Origin: Brevibacillus composti
GTDB taxonomy: Bacteria > Bacillota > Bacilli > Brevibacillales > Brevibacillaceae
Assembly (NCBI RefSeq): GCF_016406105.1
Contig: NZ_CP066308.1
Location: 2,143,501 to 2,207,500 of the forward strand
Direction: 5' to 3'
DNA: 64,000 nt
The number at the start of each line of letters is the position of its first letter. The first letter of the stretch is position 1. Under the pieces are notes generated by a model that was not told the DNA's origin, made no database searches, and saw only the letters and a program-made list of their open reading frames with translations. Shown one piece after another: positions 17,164 through 27,047 of the stretch. The translations under genes and the position numbers were made by a program.

Positions 17164-18387
17164 GTGAAAAAACATGCAACCATTTTACTAGCCCTGGTCG
17201 TCCTCGCGACTGCCGGGTGTGGCCCCGGCGCCGCCGAACCAGAAACCCAGCAAGAAACCAAAGCAAAAGTAGTGGAGGTGTACCGGGTCCAAAAAGCGGC
17301 AGCTCCCGTCGCATTGACGGCGACGGGGCTGGTTCAGGCCAGCCGGGAAGCGGTGCTGCCGTTCGGAGCCGGGGGCACGGTATCGTCCATCGCCGTGAAA
17401 AAAGGAGATCAGGTAAAGCAAGGCCAGCTATTGGCCAGCCTGGATGCCCGCTACTATCAAACGGAAGTAGAGGCGGCTGCCAGTCAGGTAGAAGAGGCGG
17501 CCGCCCGAAAGGCTAAGACATTGAAAGGCGCTTCCTCCGAGACGATTCAAAAGCAGCAGCTGCAGGTGCAAAGCGCGCAGCAGGATTTGGACAAAGCCAG
17601 CGAGGATGTCGTGGTGGGAGAAAAACTGTTCGCGGGCGGGGCCATCTCGCAAAGCGAGCTGGATGATCGGAAGCGTGCGAGGGACCAGGCGGCCATACGC
17701 CTCCGCGACCATAAGCTGGCGCTGGAGGAGCTCCTCCGCGGCGCCGAGCCGGAGGATGTGGCGATGGCCAACGCATCGATCAAACAGGCAGCCGGACAGG
17801 TAGAGCTGGCGAAAAAGAGCCTGGGCGAAACCAAAATCGTGGCTCCCTTCGCAGGGACGATCGTCGATGTGACCAAACAGGTCGGGGAGCTTGCTTCTCC
17901 GGGCGAACAGGTCATCCACATCGTAGACCTCTCGGAAGTCAAGATTACCCTGGATGTCACGAATGACGTGATCAATCAGTACCGCGAACAGGCAAAGGTC
18001 CAGATTAGCGGGGGAGACGGCATGAAACACGAGGGGACGATCAGCTTCGTCTCGCCTGTGGTGGATAAACAGACCGGGAAATACCGGGTGGAGCTAGTGG
18101 CCGCCAATCCGGACGGCCAGTGGAGGGGCGGCATGGTCGCCACGGTAGAGCTGCCGCGCCAGCTGAACGGATATCTCGTCCCGCTGGAGGCGGTCGGCGT
18201 CTCGCAGTCCGAGCACTACGTGATGGCGATCGAAAACGGACTCACGGTGAAACGACCGGTCAAGACGGGTCAAATGGTGGGAGACCAGATCGAGATTCTC
18301 AGCGGACTGCATGAAGGCGATCAGCTTTTGCGCTCCGGCATCACGTTCTACGTCGAGGGGCAAAAAGTGGAGGCGAAAGGGGAATAA
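17164..18387 (+). CDS. RND efflux adaptor subunit (HlyD/MFP family lipoprotein)
   Basis: 407 residues, GTG start after TTGGAGG. The signal sequence ends in a lipobox (LATAGC, Cys about 19), so it is anchored on the outer face of the membrane. Then the biotinyl-lipoyl-like half (GGTVSSIAVKKGDQVKQGQLLA), a helical hairpin with many Gln/Glu (about 95-200), the second lipoyl half (IVAPFAGTIVDVTKQVGELASPGEQV) and beta-barrel. It couples to the RND pump directly downstream (2-base gap). Confidence 0.92.
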   Translation: MKKHATILLALVVLATAGCGPGAAEPETQQETKAKVVEVYRVQKAAAPVALTATGLVQASREAVLPFGAGGTVSSIAVKKGDQVKQGQLLASLDARYYQTEVEAAASQVEEAAARKAKTLKGASSETIQKQQLQVQSAQQDLDKASEDVVVGEKLFAGGAISQSELDDRKRARDQAAIRLRDHKLALEELLRGAEPEDVAMANASIKQAAGQVELAKKSLGETKIVAPFAGTIVDVTKQVGELASPGEQVIHIVDLSEVKITLDVTNDVINQYREQAKVQISGGDGMKHEGTISFVSPVVDKQTGKYRVELVAANPDGQWRGGMVATVELPRQLNGYLVPLEAVGVSQSEHYVMAIENGLTVKRPVKTGQMVGDQIEILSGLHEGDQLLRSGITFYVEGQKVEAKGE

Positions 18388-18389
18388 CC

Positions 18390-21300
18390 ATGGAAAAGCT
18401 GATTCACTCTTTGCTCAAGCGCCGCCTAATCGTCTACCTGCTGACGTTTCTCATCGTTGTGGCCGGTCTGGGTTCCCTTTTCAGCTTCCATATCGAGCTG
18501 GTCCCGAAGACAAATCTGCCGATGATTAACGTACAGATATCCGGCGGTTCGCTCCCTCCCGAAGAGATGGAGGAGAAGGTGACCAAGCGAATTGAGCAGG
18601 AAATCAAATCGCTTACGGGGATCAAAGAGCATTCCTCCACGACCGGCACCGGTTCCGTCCGCATCAACATCACCGCCGAGGAAGGGCAGGGCGAGCAGGT
18701 GAAGCAAGACGTGCAAAACGCCGTCAACCGCCTGCGCAATTCCTTTCCCAAAAGCGTCGATACCGTCAACATCGTACAGGGGAACCTCGGGGACGAGGAA
18801 ATGATCGATTACGCCCTGGTCGGCGCGGATCCCAAAACGATGCTCAGCCTGGCGAAGACATCGATCAAAGAGCGCATTGAAGATGTGCCGGGCGTCAAGG
18901 AAGTAGAAGTATCCAGTCGCAGCTTCGAAAACAAGATTGCCGTCACCCTGCAGCCGGACCGCATGAACGCGTATCGCGTCACGCCGTCCGAGGTCGTCGA
19001 GCAGCTGCAGTCGACGAATTGGAAGCAGGCGGTGGGGACGCTGGTGAATACCGGCTTTGACACCGTCGTCATGATCGATCATTCCTATTCGACACCGCAG
19101 GAACTGAGCCAGCTGCCGATTGAGACGCCGGAAGGCACCGTCACCCTGGACCAATTAGCCGCCGTCGATGATCTGCGCGGCAAAGTGAAGGATTCGGTGG
19201 CGTTGACGGATGGCCAGGTGTTCGTCCACCTCAGCGTCAAGCGTGCCCAGGGCAGCGACTTGATCACGACCCAGGGCAAGGTCGAAGAGGTGGTTCGCGA
19301 AATTAACGCGGAAGCCAATGGCCAGTACCAGCTGAAGGTCATGTTTGAGGCAGTCTCCTACATCGATCATGCCGTGACCAACCTCAGCCGCGACGTCATT
19401 ATCGGGGGAGCGCTGGCCATCCTGGTCCTGCTCATCTTTTTGCGAAACTGGCGGGTCACCCTGGTAATCGCCACGACGCTGCCGCTGTCGGCGATGATGA
19501 CGTTTATCGCGATGAAGGTGGGCGGCTACAACATTGATATGATCAGCCTCCTCTCCCTCAGCTTGTCAGTCGGGCTGATCGTGGACGCGGCCATCGTGGT
19601 GCTGGAGAGCATCTATCAATTCCGGGAAAAAGGGGAGCCGCTCTCCTCCGCCATCGTCAAAGGGACCCGGGAGGTCATGACACCCGTATTCACCTCCCAG
19701 CTGACAATCATCGTCGTCTTTTTGCCGCTGGTACTGGCCGACTTCGAGGCTTGGCTGAAACCGATCCTCGGAGCGATCGCCTTTACGGTGACGGCTGCGA
19801 TCACGGCTTCAACGATTGCTGCATTTTTCTTCGTACCCGTCTTCTCCGACCGCTTTTTGAAGAATGACAAAAAAGTGATGCTGGAGAGCGAAGCCAAGGA
19901 GCATGCGATCGTGCGCGGCTTTACCAGACTGCTGCAAAAAGCGCTGCGGCACCGCGTCAAGACCGTTATGCTGGCGGTCGGCCTGTTTGCCGGTTCCTTT
20001 TTCCTGATGCCGATGATGAAAATGGGGCAGGGAATCAATCCGAATGAAAATATGGTGTTTGCCACCATCAGTATGCCGGAAGGTTCGACCCTGGAGAATA
20101 CCCAGCGGGCTGCATTGGAAGCGGAAAAATCGCTGCGCGACATCTCCGATGTGAAAGACGTGTTCTTCTTTGCAGGAAAATCAAACGCGGAGCTGTTTCT
20201 GCTGCTGAAAGGAAAGAGTGAAAGAGAGCGGGACAAAGAGGAACTGACGCTCGAGATCAATCAAATTCTTCAGGCGCTTCCAGGTGTCGACCGGATCACG
20301 ACGGAGTTCGGCGGCCAGGGCGGCAGCGCGCCGATCGAATTGGATATTACCGGCGAGGATATGGACAAGATGCGCGAGATCGCTGGCGATGTCGAGGAGA
20401 TGCTGGCGACCGTACCGGGCGTCATAAATATTCGCAATGACTTTAAAGAAGGCAAAGAAAAGGTAACCCTGCATCCGAAGCCGGATGCGCTGGCACAGAT
20501 GCAGGTGGATCACCGCTCGCTCTTGCAGCAGATCACCACGATGATCGGGGAGCAGCCCGTGACGACCATCTCATCGGATGGCATCGAAGTAGATGTAGTG
20601 GCGATGATGCCGGAGGGGTGGCTGAAGCATCCGGAGCAGCTCAGGCAGATCATGATCACATCGAAGACGGGCGCGCAGGTGCCGCTCGCCGATCTGGTCG
20701 AATGGCAGTACAGCAAATCTCCGGTGTCCATCACACATGAAAAAGGGAATCGTATCGTGACGGTATCGGCCGAGCTTTTGGGCAGCGACCTGGGCACAGT
20801 GGGAAGGCAAATTGGCGAGAAACTGCCGCAGCTGGCTGTTCCGGCTGGCTATCAAGTCGAGATCGCGGGCAAATTGAAAGAGCAAAGCTCTACGATGACA
20901 CAGGGGATCTTCGTCTTTTTGGGCGTCATCGCACTGATCTACGTCATCATGGTCGCGCAGTTTGGCCGCTTGTCCCAGCCGTTTATCATCATGCTGACCA
21001 TTCCGATGGCATTGGTCGGGGTCGTGCTCGGCTTCGTCCTGACGCAGCGCGTCTTCGGCGAGATGGCGATGATCGGGATGATCATGCTCGTCGGGATCGT
21101 GGTGTCCAATGCGATTTTGCTGATTGACCGGATCAATCTGCTGCGGTCGCGCGGCATGATGATGGGCGAGGCGATCATTCAAGGGACCAAGGACAGGGTG
21201 CGCCCCGTCATCATGACCAAGCTGACGGCGATCCTCGGCATGCTCCCGATGGGGCTGGCCGTGGCCGAAGGCTCCGATCTGGAAGCGCCGCTCGCCACCG

Positions 21301-21473
21301 CCGTCATCTCCGGTCTGATCTTCCACACGATCGTGACATTGGTGCTAGTGCCGGTGCTGTACTCCCTGTTTGAGACGGCCAAGGAAAGAAGAATGGCGAA
21401 GCGGGAGGCAAGAGCCGCGAAGCGATTGGAAAAGCGTCTGGCGAAAGCGGAAATTCGTCCGTCCGATCTGTAA
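18390..21473 (+). CDS. RND family efflux permease (AcrB/SwrC type)
   Basis: 1027 residues, full length for the HAE1-type pump. Twelve membrane helices are expected: one near 10-30, two large extracellular loops, and helix clusters around 335-490 and 850-1000. The proton-relay aspartate lies in GLIVDAAIVVLESI. Likely substrates are drugs, detergents or lipopeptides; B. subtilis SwrC is the Gram-positive example, but which substrate applies here is unknown. Co-transcribed with the adaptor. A basic tail (RMAKREARAAKRLEKRL) ends the protein. Confidence 0.94.
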   Translation: MEKLIHSLLKRRLIVYLLTFLIVVAGLGSLFSFHIELVPKTNLPMINVQISGGSLPPEEMEEKVTKRIEQEIKSLTGIKEHSSTTGTGSVRINITAEEGQGEQVKQDVQNAVNRLRNSFPKSVDTVNIVQGNLGDEEMIDYALVGADPKTMLSLAKTSIKERIEDVPGVKEVEVSSRSFENKIAVTLQPDRMNAYRVTPSEVVEQLQSTNWKQAVGTLVNTGFDTVVMIDHSYSTPQELSQLPIETPEGTVTLDQLAAVDDLRGKVKDSVALTDGQVFVHLSVKRAQGSDLITTQGKVEEVVREINAEANGQYQLKVMFEAVSYIDHAVTNLSRDVIIGGALAILVLLIFLRNWRVTLVIATTLPLSAMMTFIAMKVGGYNIDMISLLSLSLSVGLIVDAAIVVLESIYQFREKGEPLSSAIVKGTREVMTPVFTSQLTIIVVFLPLVLADFEAWLKPILGAIAFTVTAAITASTIAAFFFVPVFSDRFLKNDKKVMLESEAKEHAIVRGFTRLLQKALRHRVKTVMLAVGLFAGSFFLMPMMKMGQGINPNENMVFATISMPEGSTLENTQRAALEAEKSLRDISDVKDVFFFAGKSNAELFLLLKGKSERERDKEELTLEINQILQALPGVDRITTEFGGQGGSAPIELDITGEDMDKMREIAGDVEEMLATVPGVINIRNDFKEGKEKVTLHPKPDALAQMQVDHRSLLQQITTMIGEQPVTTISSDGIEVDVVAMMPEGWLKHPEQLRQIMITSKTGAQVPLADLVEWQYSKSPVSITHEKGNRIVTVSAELLGSDLGTVGRQIGEKLPQLAVPAGYQVEIAGKLKEQSSTMTQGIFVFLGVIALIYVIMVAQFGRLSQPFIIMLTIPMALVGVVLGFVLTQRVFGEMAMIGMIMLVGIVVSNAILLIDRINLLRSRGMMMGEAIIQGTKDRVRPVIMTKLTAILGMLPMGLAVAEGSDLEAPLATAVISGLIFHTIVTLVLVPVLYSLFETAKERRMAKREARAAKRLEKRLAKAEIRPSDL

Positions 21474-21513
21474 ATGGCGAGGATTGGCGCATCGCCACGG
21501 CCATCCGCTCTTC

Positions 21514-21550
21514 AGAGAAGCAGAGACCCCCTCTGCTTCTCTATTTTTTT
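21514..21550 (+). terminator. terminator of the efflux operon
   Basis: AGAGAAGCAGAG (21514-21525) pairs with CTCTGCTTCTCT (21531-21542), then ATTTTTTT. Confidence 0.92.
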
Positions 21551-21662
21551 GGCGGGCTTAAAGCCTGCGGCATCCTCTATGCGTTTGTCAGATACTTCTG
21601 TAGAATAGAAGACAAGCAAATAACCAAAAACTGTACAGGAAAGCTGAAGGGAGATAGGAGAC

Positions 21663-22451
21663 ATGGACTTACATTTGCAGGGAAAAGTAGCCATTGTCCT
21701 GGCTTCGACGAAAGGTCTTGGCAGAGCGACCGCTTTCTGCCTGGCAAAAGAGGGTGCCGATGTCGTGCTCAGCGGGCGCGACGAAGCCGCTTTGAACGAG
21801 GCCAAGGCGGAGATCCTGCAAGCGACTGGCAGAGAGCCCCTGGCGCTGGTGACAGACGTGACCAAGGCGGAAGATATTGAGCGGCTGGTGGCTGAAACGG
21901 TCAACCGTTATGGACGAGTGGATATTTTGATCAATAATGCGGGCGGGCCGCCGGCAGGCACATTTGATCAGCTGAGCGATGAACAGTGGACGAATGCCTT
22001 TGAATTGAACCTGCTCAGCTTTGTCCGCTCGATCAGGGCCGTTCTGCCGCATATGCGCCGGCAGCAATTCGGGCGGATCGTCAATTTTGCGTCGTCTTCT
22101 TTTAAACAACCGCTGGAAAATCTGATTTTATCCAATACCTTTCGTACGGGGATCGTCGGACTGGCGAAAAGTTTGGCGACGGAGCTGGGGCCGGACGGCA
22201 TTTTGATCAATACGATCGGACCCGGCCGGATCGCGACGGATCGGGTCGCAGCACTGGATCAAATCAGAGCGCAGAACCTCCAAATCGATGCGAGCGAAGT
22301 GCGCAAAAACGTAGAGGCCGCCATTCCGCTTGGCCGCTACGGCGAGCCGGAAGAGTTCGCCCGGATGGCGACATTCCTCGCGTCCCCGGCTAACAGCTAT
22401 GTGACCGGCCAAGCTTTTCTCGTAGACGGCGGACTGGTCAAGGCAATCTGA
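21663..22451 (+). CDS. SDR-fold protein with altered active site
   Basis: 262 residues. The classical SDR scaffold is clear: LASTKGLGRATA in place of TGxxxGxG, NNAGG, NFASSS, IGPGRIATDR and a C-terminal GQAFLVDGG. At the place of the catalytic Y-x3-K there is S157-N-T-F-R161, so both Tyr and Lys are replaced. It may be a divergent reductase group with a different mechanism, or a binding/regulatory protein. It is usually annotated as 3-oxoacyl-ACP reductase, which I would not assert. It is monocistronic, with AGGGAGATAGGAG upstream. Confidence 0.85.
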   Translation: MDLHLQGKVAIVLASTKGLGRATAFCLAKEGADVVLSGRDEAALNEAKAEILQATGREPLALVTDVTKAEDIERLVAETVNRYGRVDILINNAGGPPAGTFDQLSDEQWTNAFELNLLSFVRSIRAVLPHMRRQQFGRIVNFASSSFKQPLENLILSNTFRTGIVGLAKSLATELGPDGILINTIGPGRIATDRVAALDQIRAQNLQIDASEVRKNVEAAIPLGRYGEPEEFARMATFLASPANSYVTGQAFLVDGGLVKAI

Positions 22452-22535
22452 GAAAAGTTTCGCTTCTATCTCTCTTTCTTCCCGCGTATGCATGTACTAA
22501 TAGGTGACAAGCATTTGCGAAAGGGAGAGTAGAAA

Positions 22536-23009
22536 ATGAAGGTTGTAATCGTCAGTTTGCGAAACCTCATCTTGGGCGGCATTGTCTTATTGATCGTGCT
22601 GGTCGCCGGAATTTTTCTGCTGGTGAAGGATCCGTTGAACGTTTCCGACTCCTACCGACAGCAAGAGTCCAGCGTTCCCGCTTCGGCCATGCCGATGGTG
22701 CAGCCCGAAGGCAAAGAAAAACCCTCGCTCAATCTGGATGTCAAAGTAGAGGGGAATACGGCGGAAGTGTCGCTGCTCACGCAAAATTTCCAATTTGTAA
22801 GCGACAACGGCGAGATGGATCTGCAGGCAGTATACGGCGAAGGGCATGCCCATCTATACCTGAACGGCGAGCCGAAGGGGATGATCTATCAGCCGGAGTT
22901 CCTCTTGAAGAAACTCCCAAAAGGGGAGCACGAGCTGCGCGTGGAGCTGAACTACAGCAATCATCTGCCCTACAAGATCGAAGCCGTACAAAAATTTGTC
23001 GTAGAATAA
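22536..23009 (+). CDS. membrane-anchored protein of unknown function
   Basis: 157 residues. One N-terminal membrane helix (about 9-29, LILGGIVLLIVLVAGIFLLV) leaves the rest outside the cell. A linker rich in Pro, Ser and Gln (about 38-62) leads to a beta-rich domain with GHAHLYLNGEPKG and LPKGEHELRVELNYSNH, reminiscent of small Ig-like or copper-binding folds with HxHLY motifs. I do not recognise the family. AAGGGAGAG precedes the ATG. Confidence 0.7.
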   Translation: MKVVIVSLRNLILGGIVLLIVLVAGIFLLVKDPLNVSDSYRQQESSVPASAMPMVQPEGKEKPSLNLDVKVEGNTAEVSLLTQNFQFVSDNGEMDLQAVYGEGHAHLYLNGEPKGMIYQPEFLLKKLPKGEHELRVELNYSNHLPYKIEAVQKFVVE

Positions 23010-23043
23010 AAGGGCGTTCCAATGGGGACGCTTTTCTTTTTTT
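23008..23043 (+). terminator. terminator
   Basis: AAAAGGGCGT (23008-23017) pairs, with one bulge, with ACGCTTTT (23028-23035), then CTTTTTTT. Confidence 0.75.
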
Positions 23044-23123
23044 AACCGGAAGGAATAAGCTGGAAGAGGGCGAATGAAGAAAAATGAGACAGAATAGTCA
23101 GAAAGAATTGGAGGGCTGAACAC

Positions 23124-24782
23124 ATGCTGCGTTCCATCACGATTGGAGATTTGCTCGATGAGACAGCGGAGCGGTTTCCTGACCGCGAGGCTGTCGTGTA
23201 CCATGAGCGGGGGCTGCGTTACTCCTACTCCCAGTTCCAGATGATTTGCAATCAGGCAGCCAGAGGATTTCTTTCGCTCGGCATCCAAAAAGGGGAGAAT
23301 ATCGCCATCTGGGCGACGAATGTGCCGGAATGGGTGATCAGTCAGTTCGCCACGGCGAAAATGGGCGGCGTGCTGGTCACGGTGAATACGAGCTACCGCG
23401 TCCACGAGCTGGAGTACCTGCTGCGCCAGTCGGAGTCGACGACGCTCCTCTTGATTGATTCGTACCGAAACGCCAGCTATCTGGACATGATCAGGGAAAT
23501 CTGCCCCGAGCTGGACGAGTGCGAGCCCGGTCAGCTGCGCTCAGCGCGTTTGCCGCATCTGCGGAATGTGATCTACCTGGGCGAGGAAAGACAGCCGGGG
23601 ATGTTTCTCTGGCGTGACCTGATGGAGCGTGGAGTGGAATACCCGGATGAAGAAAGAGTCGCCCGGCAAAAGTCGCTTCACCCTGACGATGTCATCAATA
23701 TGCAGTACACCTCGGGTACGACGGGCTTTCCCAAAGGAGTCATGCTCTCCCATGTCAACATCGTCAACAATGCGATCAAAGTGGCAGAATGCCAGCGGTT
23801 GGATGAGACGGATCGCGTCTGCATACCCGTCCCGTTTTTCCATTGCTTCGGCTGTGTCATGGGGACGCTGGCTTCAGTGGCGACAGGGGCCGCGATGGTT
23901 CCGGTCATCGCCTTCGATCCGCAGGTGGTGCTCGATGTCGTCGAGGCGGAGCGATGCACGGCCCTGTACGGCGTGCCGACGATGTTTATCGCCGAGCTGA
24001 ATCACGAGAGCTTCCCCGAAAGAGACCTGAGCTCGCTGCGCACCGGCATCATGGCAGGATCGCCCTGCCCGATTGAAGTGATGAAGCGGGTCGTGGAAAA
24101 AATGGGCATTCGGGACATCACGATCGCCTACGGGCAGACGGAATCGTCTCCGGTGATTACGCAGACCAGGCCCGATGATTCGATTGAGCGGCGGGTGACA
24201 ACCGTCGGGCGGGCGCATGACGGCGTGGAAGTGAAAATCATCGATCCCGCCACCGGCGAGAGCTTGCCGCCAGGCGTGCAGGGGGAGCTCTGCACGAGGG
24301 GCTACCTGGTGATGAAAGGGTACTACAATATGCCGGAGCAGACCGCCAAGGTGATTGACCACGAGGGCTGGCTGCATACCGGCGATTTGGCCACGATGGA
24401 TGAGCACGGCTATTTCCGCATCACGGGAAGGCTGAAGGACATGATTATCCGCGGCGGGGAGAATATCTACCCGCGGGAGATCGAGGAGTTTCTCTACACG
24501 CATCCCAAGGTGCTGGATGTGCAGGTCGTCGGCGTTCCGGATGCCAAGTACGGCGAGCAGGTGCTGGCCTGCATCAAGGTAAAGCCGGGAGAAACGCTGA
24601 CGGAGGAGGAGCTGCTCGCCTACTGCGAGGGAAAAATCGCCCGGTTCAAAATCCCGCGCTACATCCAGTTTGTCACGGACTATCCGATGACGGCGTCCGG
24701 CAAGATTCAGAAATTCAAGCTGCGCGAACAAGCGATCGAGCTGCTCGGGCTGAGCGAGGAGGGCGGGTATTCGACCGCATGA
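23124..24782 (+). CDS. AMP-binding acyl-CoA synthetase (FadD-like)
   Basis: 552 residues. It activates a carboxylic acid as acyl-AMP and then acyl-CoA. Motifs: P-loop [46 protein letters not shown], and the C-terminal catalytic lysine in [14 protein letters not shown] medium- or long-chain fatty acid is likely; the exact substrate cannot be read. GGAGGGC precedes the ATG. No fatty-acid genes are adjacent. Confidence 0.9.
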   Translation: MLRSITIGDLLDETAERFPDREAVVYHERGLRYSYSQFQMICNQAARGFLSLGIQKGENIAIWATNVPEWVISQFATAKMGGVLVTVNTSYRVHELEYLLRQSESTTLLLIDSYRNASYLDMIREICPELDECEPGQLRSARLPHLRNVIYLGEERQPGMFLWRDLMERGVEYPDEERVARQKSLHPDDVINMQYTSGTTGFPKGVMLSHVNIVNNAIKVAECQRLDETDRVCIPVPFFHCFGCVMGTLASVATGAAMVPVIAFDPQVVLDVVEAERCTALYGVPTMFIAELNHESFPERDLSSLRTGIMAGSPCPIEVMKRVVEKMGIRDITIAYGQTESSPVITQTRPDDSIERRVTTVGRAHDGVEVKIIDPATGESLPPGVQGELCTRGYLVMKGYYNMPEQTAKVIDHEGWLHTGDLATMDEHGYFRITGRLKDMIIRGGENIYPREIEEFLYTHPKVLDVQVVGVPDAKYGEQVLACIKVKPGETLTEEELLAYCEGKIARFKIPRYIQFVTDYPMTASGKIQKFKLREQAIELLGLSEEGGYSTA

Positions 24783-24858
24783 GCACGGCGGCGAAGGCGG
24801 GGGAGGGTAGCGGCATCCCTTTACTTTCTCCCGGGACTCTTCTATGATGATGAGGATA

Positions 24859-24906
24859 AAAAAAAGCGAAGGCACGGATCCGTCCATGCCTTCGCCCTCT
24901 TTTTTT
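24859..24906. terminator. bidirectional terminator between acyl-CoA synthetase gene and leuD
   Basis: GCGAAGGCA (24866-24874) pairs with TGCCTTCGC (24887-24895), flanked by an A run on the left and a T run on the right. Confidence 0.92.
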
Positions 24907-24914
24907 GCCATGGC

Positions 24915-25505
24915 TTATGCCTGTTGTTTGGCTTCGTAAGCGGCAATTTTGTCTTCGTATTGAAGGGTAATGCCGATGTCGTCGAGGCCGTTGAGCAGGC
25001 AGTAGCGGCGGTAGGAATCGACCTCGAAGGGGTAGGAGAGGCCTTCGCTGTCTTTCACCACTTGTTCCTGCAGATCAATCGTCAGTTCGTAGTTGTCGCG
25101 GCTTTCGGCACGCGTGAACAGCTCCTGCACCTGCTCTTCGCTCAGCTTGATCGGCAAGATGCCGTTTTTAAAGCAGTTGTTGTAAAAAATATCGGCAAAG
25201 GACGGCGCGATGACGGCGCGGAAGCCGTAGTCGAGCAATGCCCAGGGTGCGTGTTCGCGGGAAGAGCCGCAGCCGAAGTTATTGCGGGCCAGCAGAACTG
25301 TCGCCTGTTGATATTTCGGCTGATTCAGCACAAAGGATTCGATCGGCTGTCCATCAACCGTAAAACGCCACTCATAGAAGAGGAATTGACCAAATCCGGT
25401 GCGCTCGATCCGCTTCAAAAACTGTTTGGGGATGATGGCATCCGTGTCCACATTTACGCGGTCCAAAGGTGCTACCAATCCGGTGTGGATGACAAACGGG
25501 TTCAT
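24915..25505 (-). CDS. leuD: 3-isopropylmalate dehydratase small subunit
   Basis: 196 residues, typical length. With LeuC it isomerises 2-isopropylmalate to 3-isopropylmalate in leucine synthesis. [17 protein letters not shown] and [14 protein letters not shown] are the aconitase swivel-domain signatures. Start at 25505: AGGAGGT lies 6 bases upstream, and its ATG overlaps the leuC stop by four bases (ATGA), so the two are translationally coupled. Confidence 0.96.
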   Translation of the reverse strand: MNPFVIHTGLVAPLDRVNVDTDAIIPKQFLKRIERTGFGQFLFYEWRFTVDGQPIESFVLNQPKYQQATVLLARNNFGCGSSREHAPWALLDYGFRAVIAPSFADIFYNNCFKNGILPIKLSEEQVQELFTRAESRDNYELTIDLQEQVVKDSEGLSYPFEVDSYRRYCLLNGLDDIGITLQYEDKIAAYEAKQQA

Positions 25506-26932
25506 TGGAATACCTCCTTGTTCACGCCTTCGCGCTTCCATTCGCGCACGTCTACAAAATGACCGGCAATCGCAGCGGCAGCTGCCATTTCAGGGCTGAC
25601 CAGATGGGTGCGGCCACCACGTCCCTGACGGCCCTCGAAGTTGCGGTTGGAGGTAGAGGCGCAGCGCTCACCTTCTTGCAGGATGTCCGGGTTCATCGCG
25701 AGGCACATGGAGCAGCCCGACTCGCGCCATTCAAAACCGGCTTCTTGGAAAATCAGGTGCAGACCTTCTTCTTCCGCTCTCTGCTTGACTGCCTGAGATC
25801 CGGGTACGACCATGGCATGTACATGGGCGGCTACCTTGCGTCCTTTTGCCACCTCGGCAGCGCGGCGCAGGTCTTCGATCCGGCCATTGGTACAGGAGCC
25901 GATAAAGACGCGGTCGATTTTAATCTCGCTCATCGGCGTGCCAGGTTCCAGGCCCATGTAGGCGAGGGCGTCCTGAGCGGCTTTGCGCTGAGCAGTTGTC
26001 TCAAACGAGTCGGGATGCGGCACGGTGCTGGTGATGTCGGTACCCATGCCCGGACTGGTTCCCCACGTCACTTGCGGAGCGATTTCGCTCGCATGGATTT
26101 CTACGACGTGATCGTACGCGGCGCCCGGATCGGTGCAGAGCTGCTTCCATTTTTCGACGGCAGCCAGGAAGTCTTCGCCTTGCGGAGCGTAGCGTCTGCC
26201 TTTCAGGTAAGCGAATGTCGTCTCATCCGGTGCGATCAGACCGGCGCGGGCACCTGCTTCGATGGACATGTTGCAGACCGTCATGCGCTCTTCCATCGTC
26301 AGCTTGCGAATCGCTTCTCCGGTGTATTCAATGACATACCCGGTGGCGAAGTCCGTGCCGTACTTGGCGATTATCGCCAGAATCAGGTCTTTTGCGGATA
26401 CGCCGTAGGGGAGATCACCGACTACGCGGACTTCCAGCGTTTTGGGTTTGGACTGCTGCAGACACTGGGTCGCCAGCACATGCTCCACCTCGCTGGTGCC
26501 AATTCCAAAGGCAAGTGCGCCAAAAGCGCCATGCGTGGAGGTGTGGCTGTCGCCGCAGACGATCGTTTTGCCCGGAAGCGTCAAGCCCAGTTCAGGCCCG
26601 ATGACGTGGACGATTCCCTGGTCGGGGCTGTTCAGGTCGGCGAGCGTGATGCCGAACTCTTGGCAGTTGGTCGTCAGCGTCTCCATCTGCTGGCGGGAGA
26701 TCGGATCTTTTACATTGAAGCGATCGGCTGTCGGCACATTGTGGTCCATCGTGGCAAATGTCAGGTCAGGGCGGCGTACTTTGCGTCCTGCCAGGCGCAG
26801 ACCTTCAAAGGCTTGCGGTGAGGTAACCTCGTGGACGAGATGCAAATCGATGTAGAGAAGGCTCGGTTTGCCGGGTTCCTCGTGGATGACATGCTGATCC
26901 CAGATTTTTTCAAACATCGTGCGAGGTTTCAT
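25502..26932 (-). CDS. leuC: 3-isopropylmalate dehydratase large subunit
   Basis: 476 residues. It carries the 4Fe-4S cluster: one ligand in the [10 protein letters not shown] segment and two in [39 protein letters not shown] is the family signature region. The ATG at 26932 follows AAGGAGGAG; the longer frame upstream lacks a ribosome site. It is divergent from a LysR gene, a usual sign of regulation. leuA and leuB are not next to it. Confidence 0.96.
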   Translation of the reverse strand: MKPRTMFEKIWDQHVIHEEPGKPSLLYIDLHLVHEVTSPQAFEGLRLAGRKVRRPDLTFATMDHNVPTADRFNVKDPISRQQMETLTTNCQEFGITLADLNSPDQGIVHVIGPELGLTLPGKTIVCGDSHTSTHGAFGALAFGIGTSEVEHVLATQCLQQSKPKTLEVRVVGDLPYGVSAKDLILAIIAKYGTDFATGYVIEYTGEAIRKLTMEERMTVCNMSIEAGARAGLIAPDETTFAYLKGRRYAPQGEDFLAAVEKWKQLCTDPGAAYDHVVEIHASEIAPQVTWGTSPGMGTDITSTVPHPDSFETTAQRKAAQDALAYMGLEPGTPMSEIKIDRVFIGSCTNGRIEDLRRAAEVAKGRKVAAHVHAMVVPGSQAVKQRAEEEGLHLIFQEAGFEWRESGCSMCLAMNPDILQEGERCASTSNRNFEGRQGRGGRTHLVSPEMAAAAAIAGHFVDVREWKREGVNKEVFQ

Positions 26933-26961
26933 GGGGATACTCCTCCTTCGTTCAAAAACTC

Positions 26962-26976
26962 TTATACAGGTTGTAA
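26962..26976. promoter_or_regulatory. candidate LysR-type binding site between leuC and the LysR gene
   Basis: TTATACAGGTTGTAA fits the T-N11-A shape with partial dyad arms, in the 115-base divergent gap. A TATAAT (27002-27007) for the LysR gene lies nearby. Confidence 0.4.
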
Positions 26977-27047
26977 CATGGCAATGAAAATAGTTCAAAG
27001 ATATAATTATTATGAGATGGATAGTTTTTGCCTATTGGGAGGTTTGC

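Noticed and set aside
25505-26821. 438-codon plus-strand frame antisense to leuC
   Set aside because: leuC is unmistakable; the frame is a codon-bias shadow.
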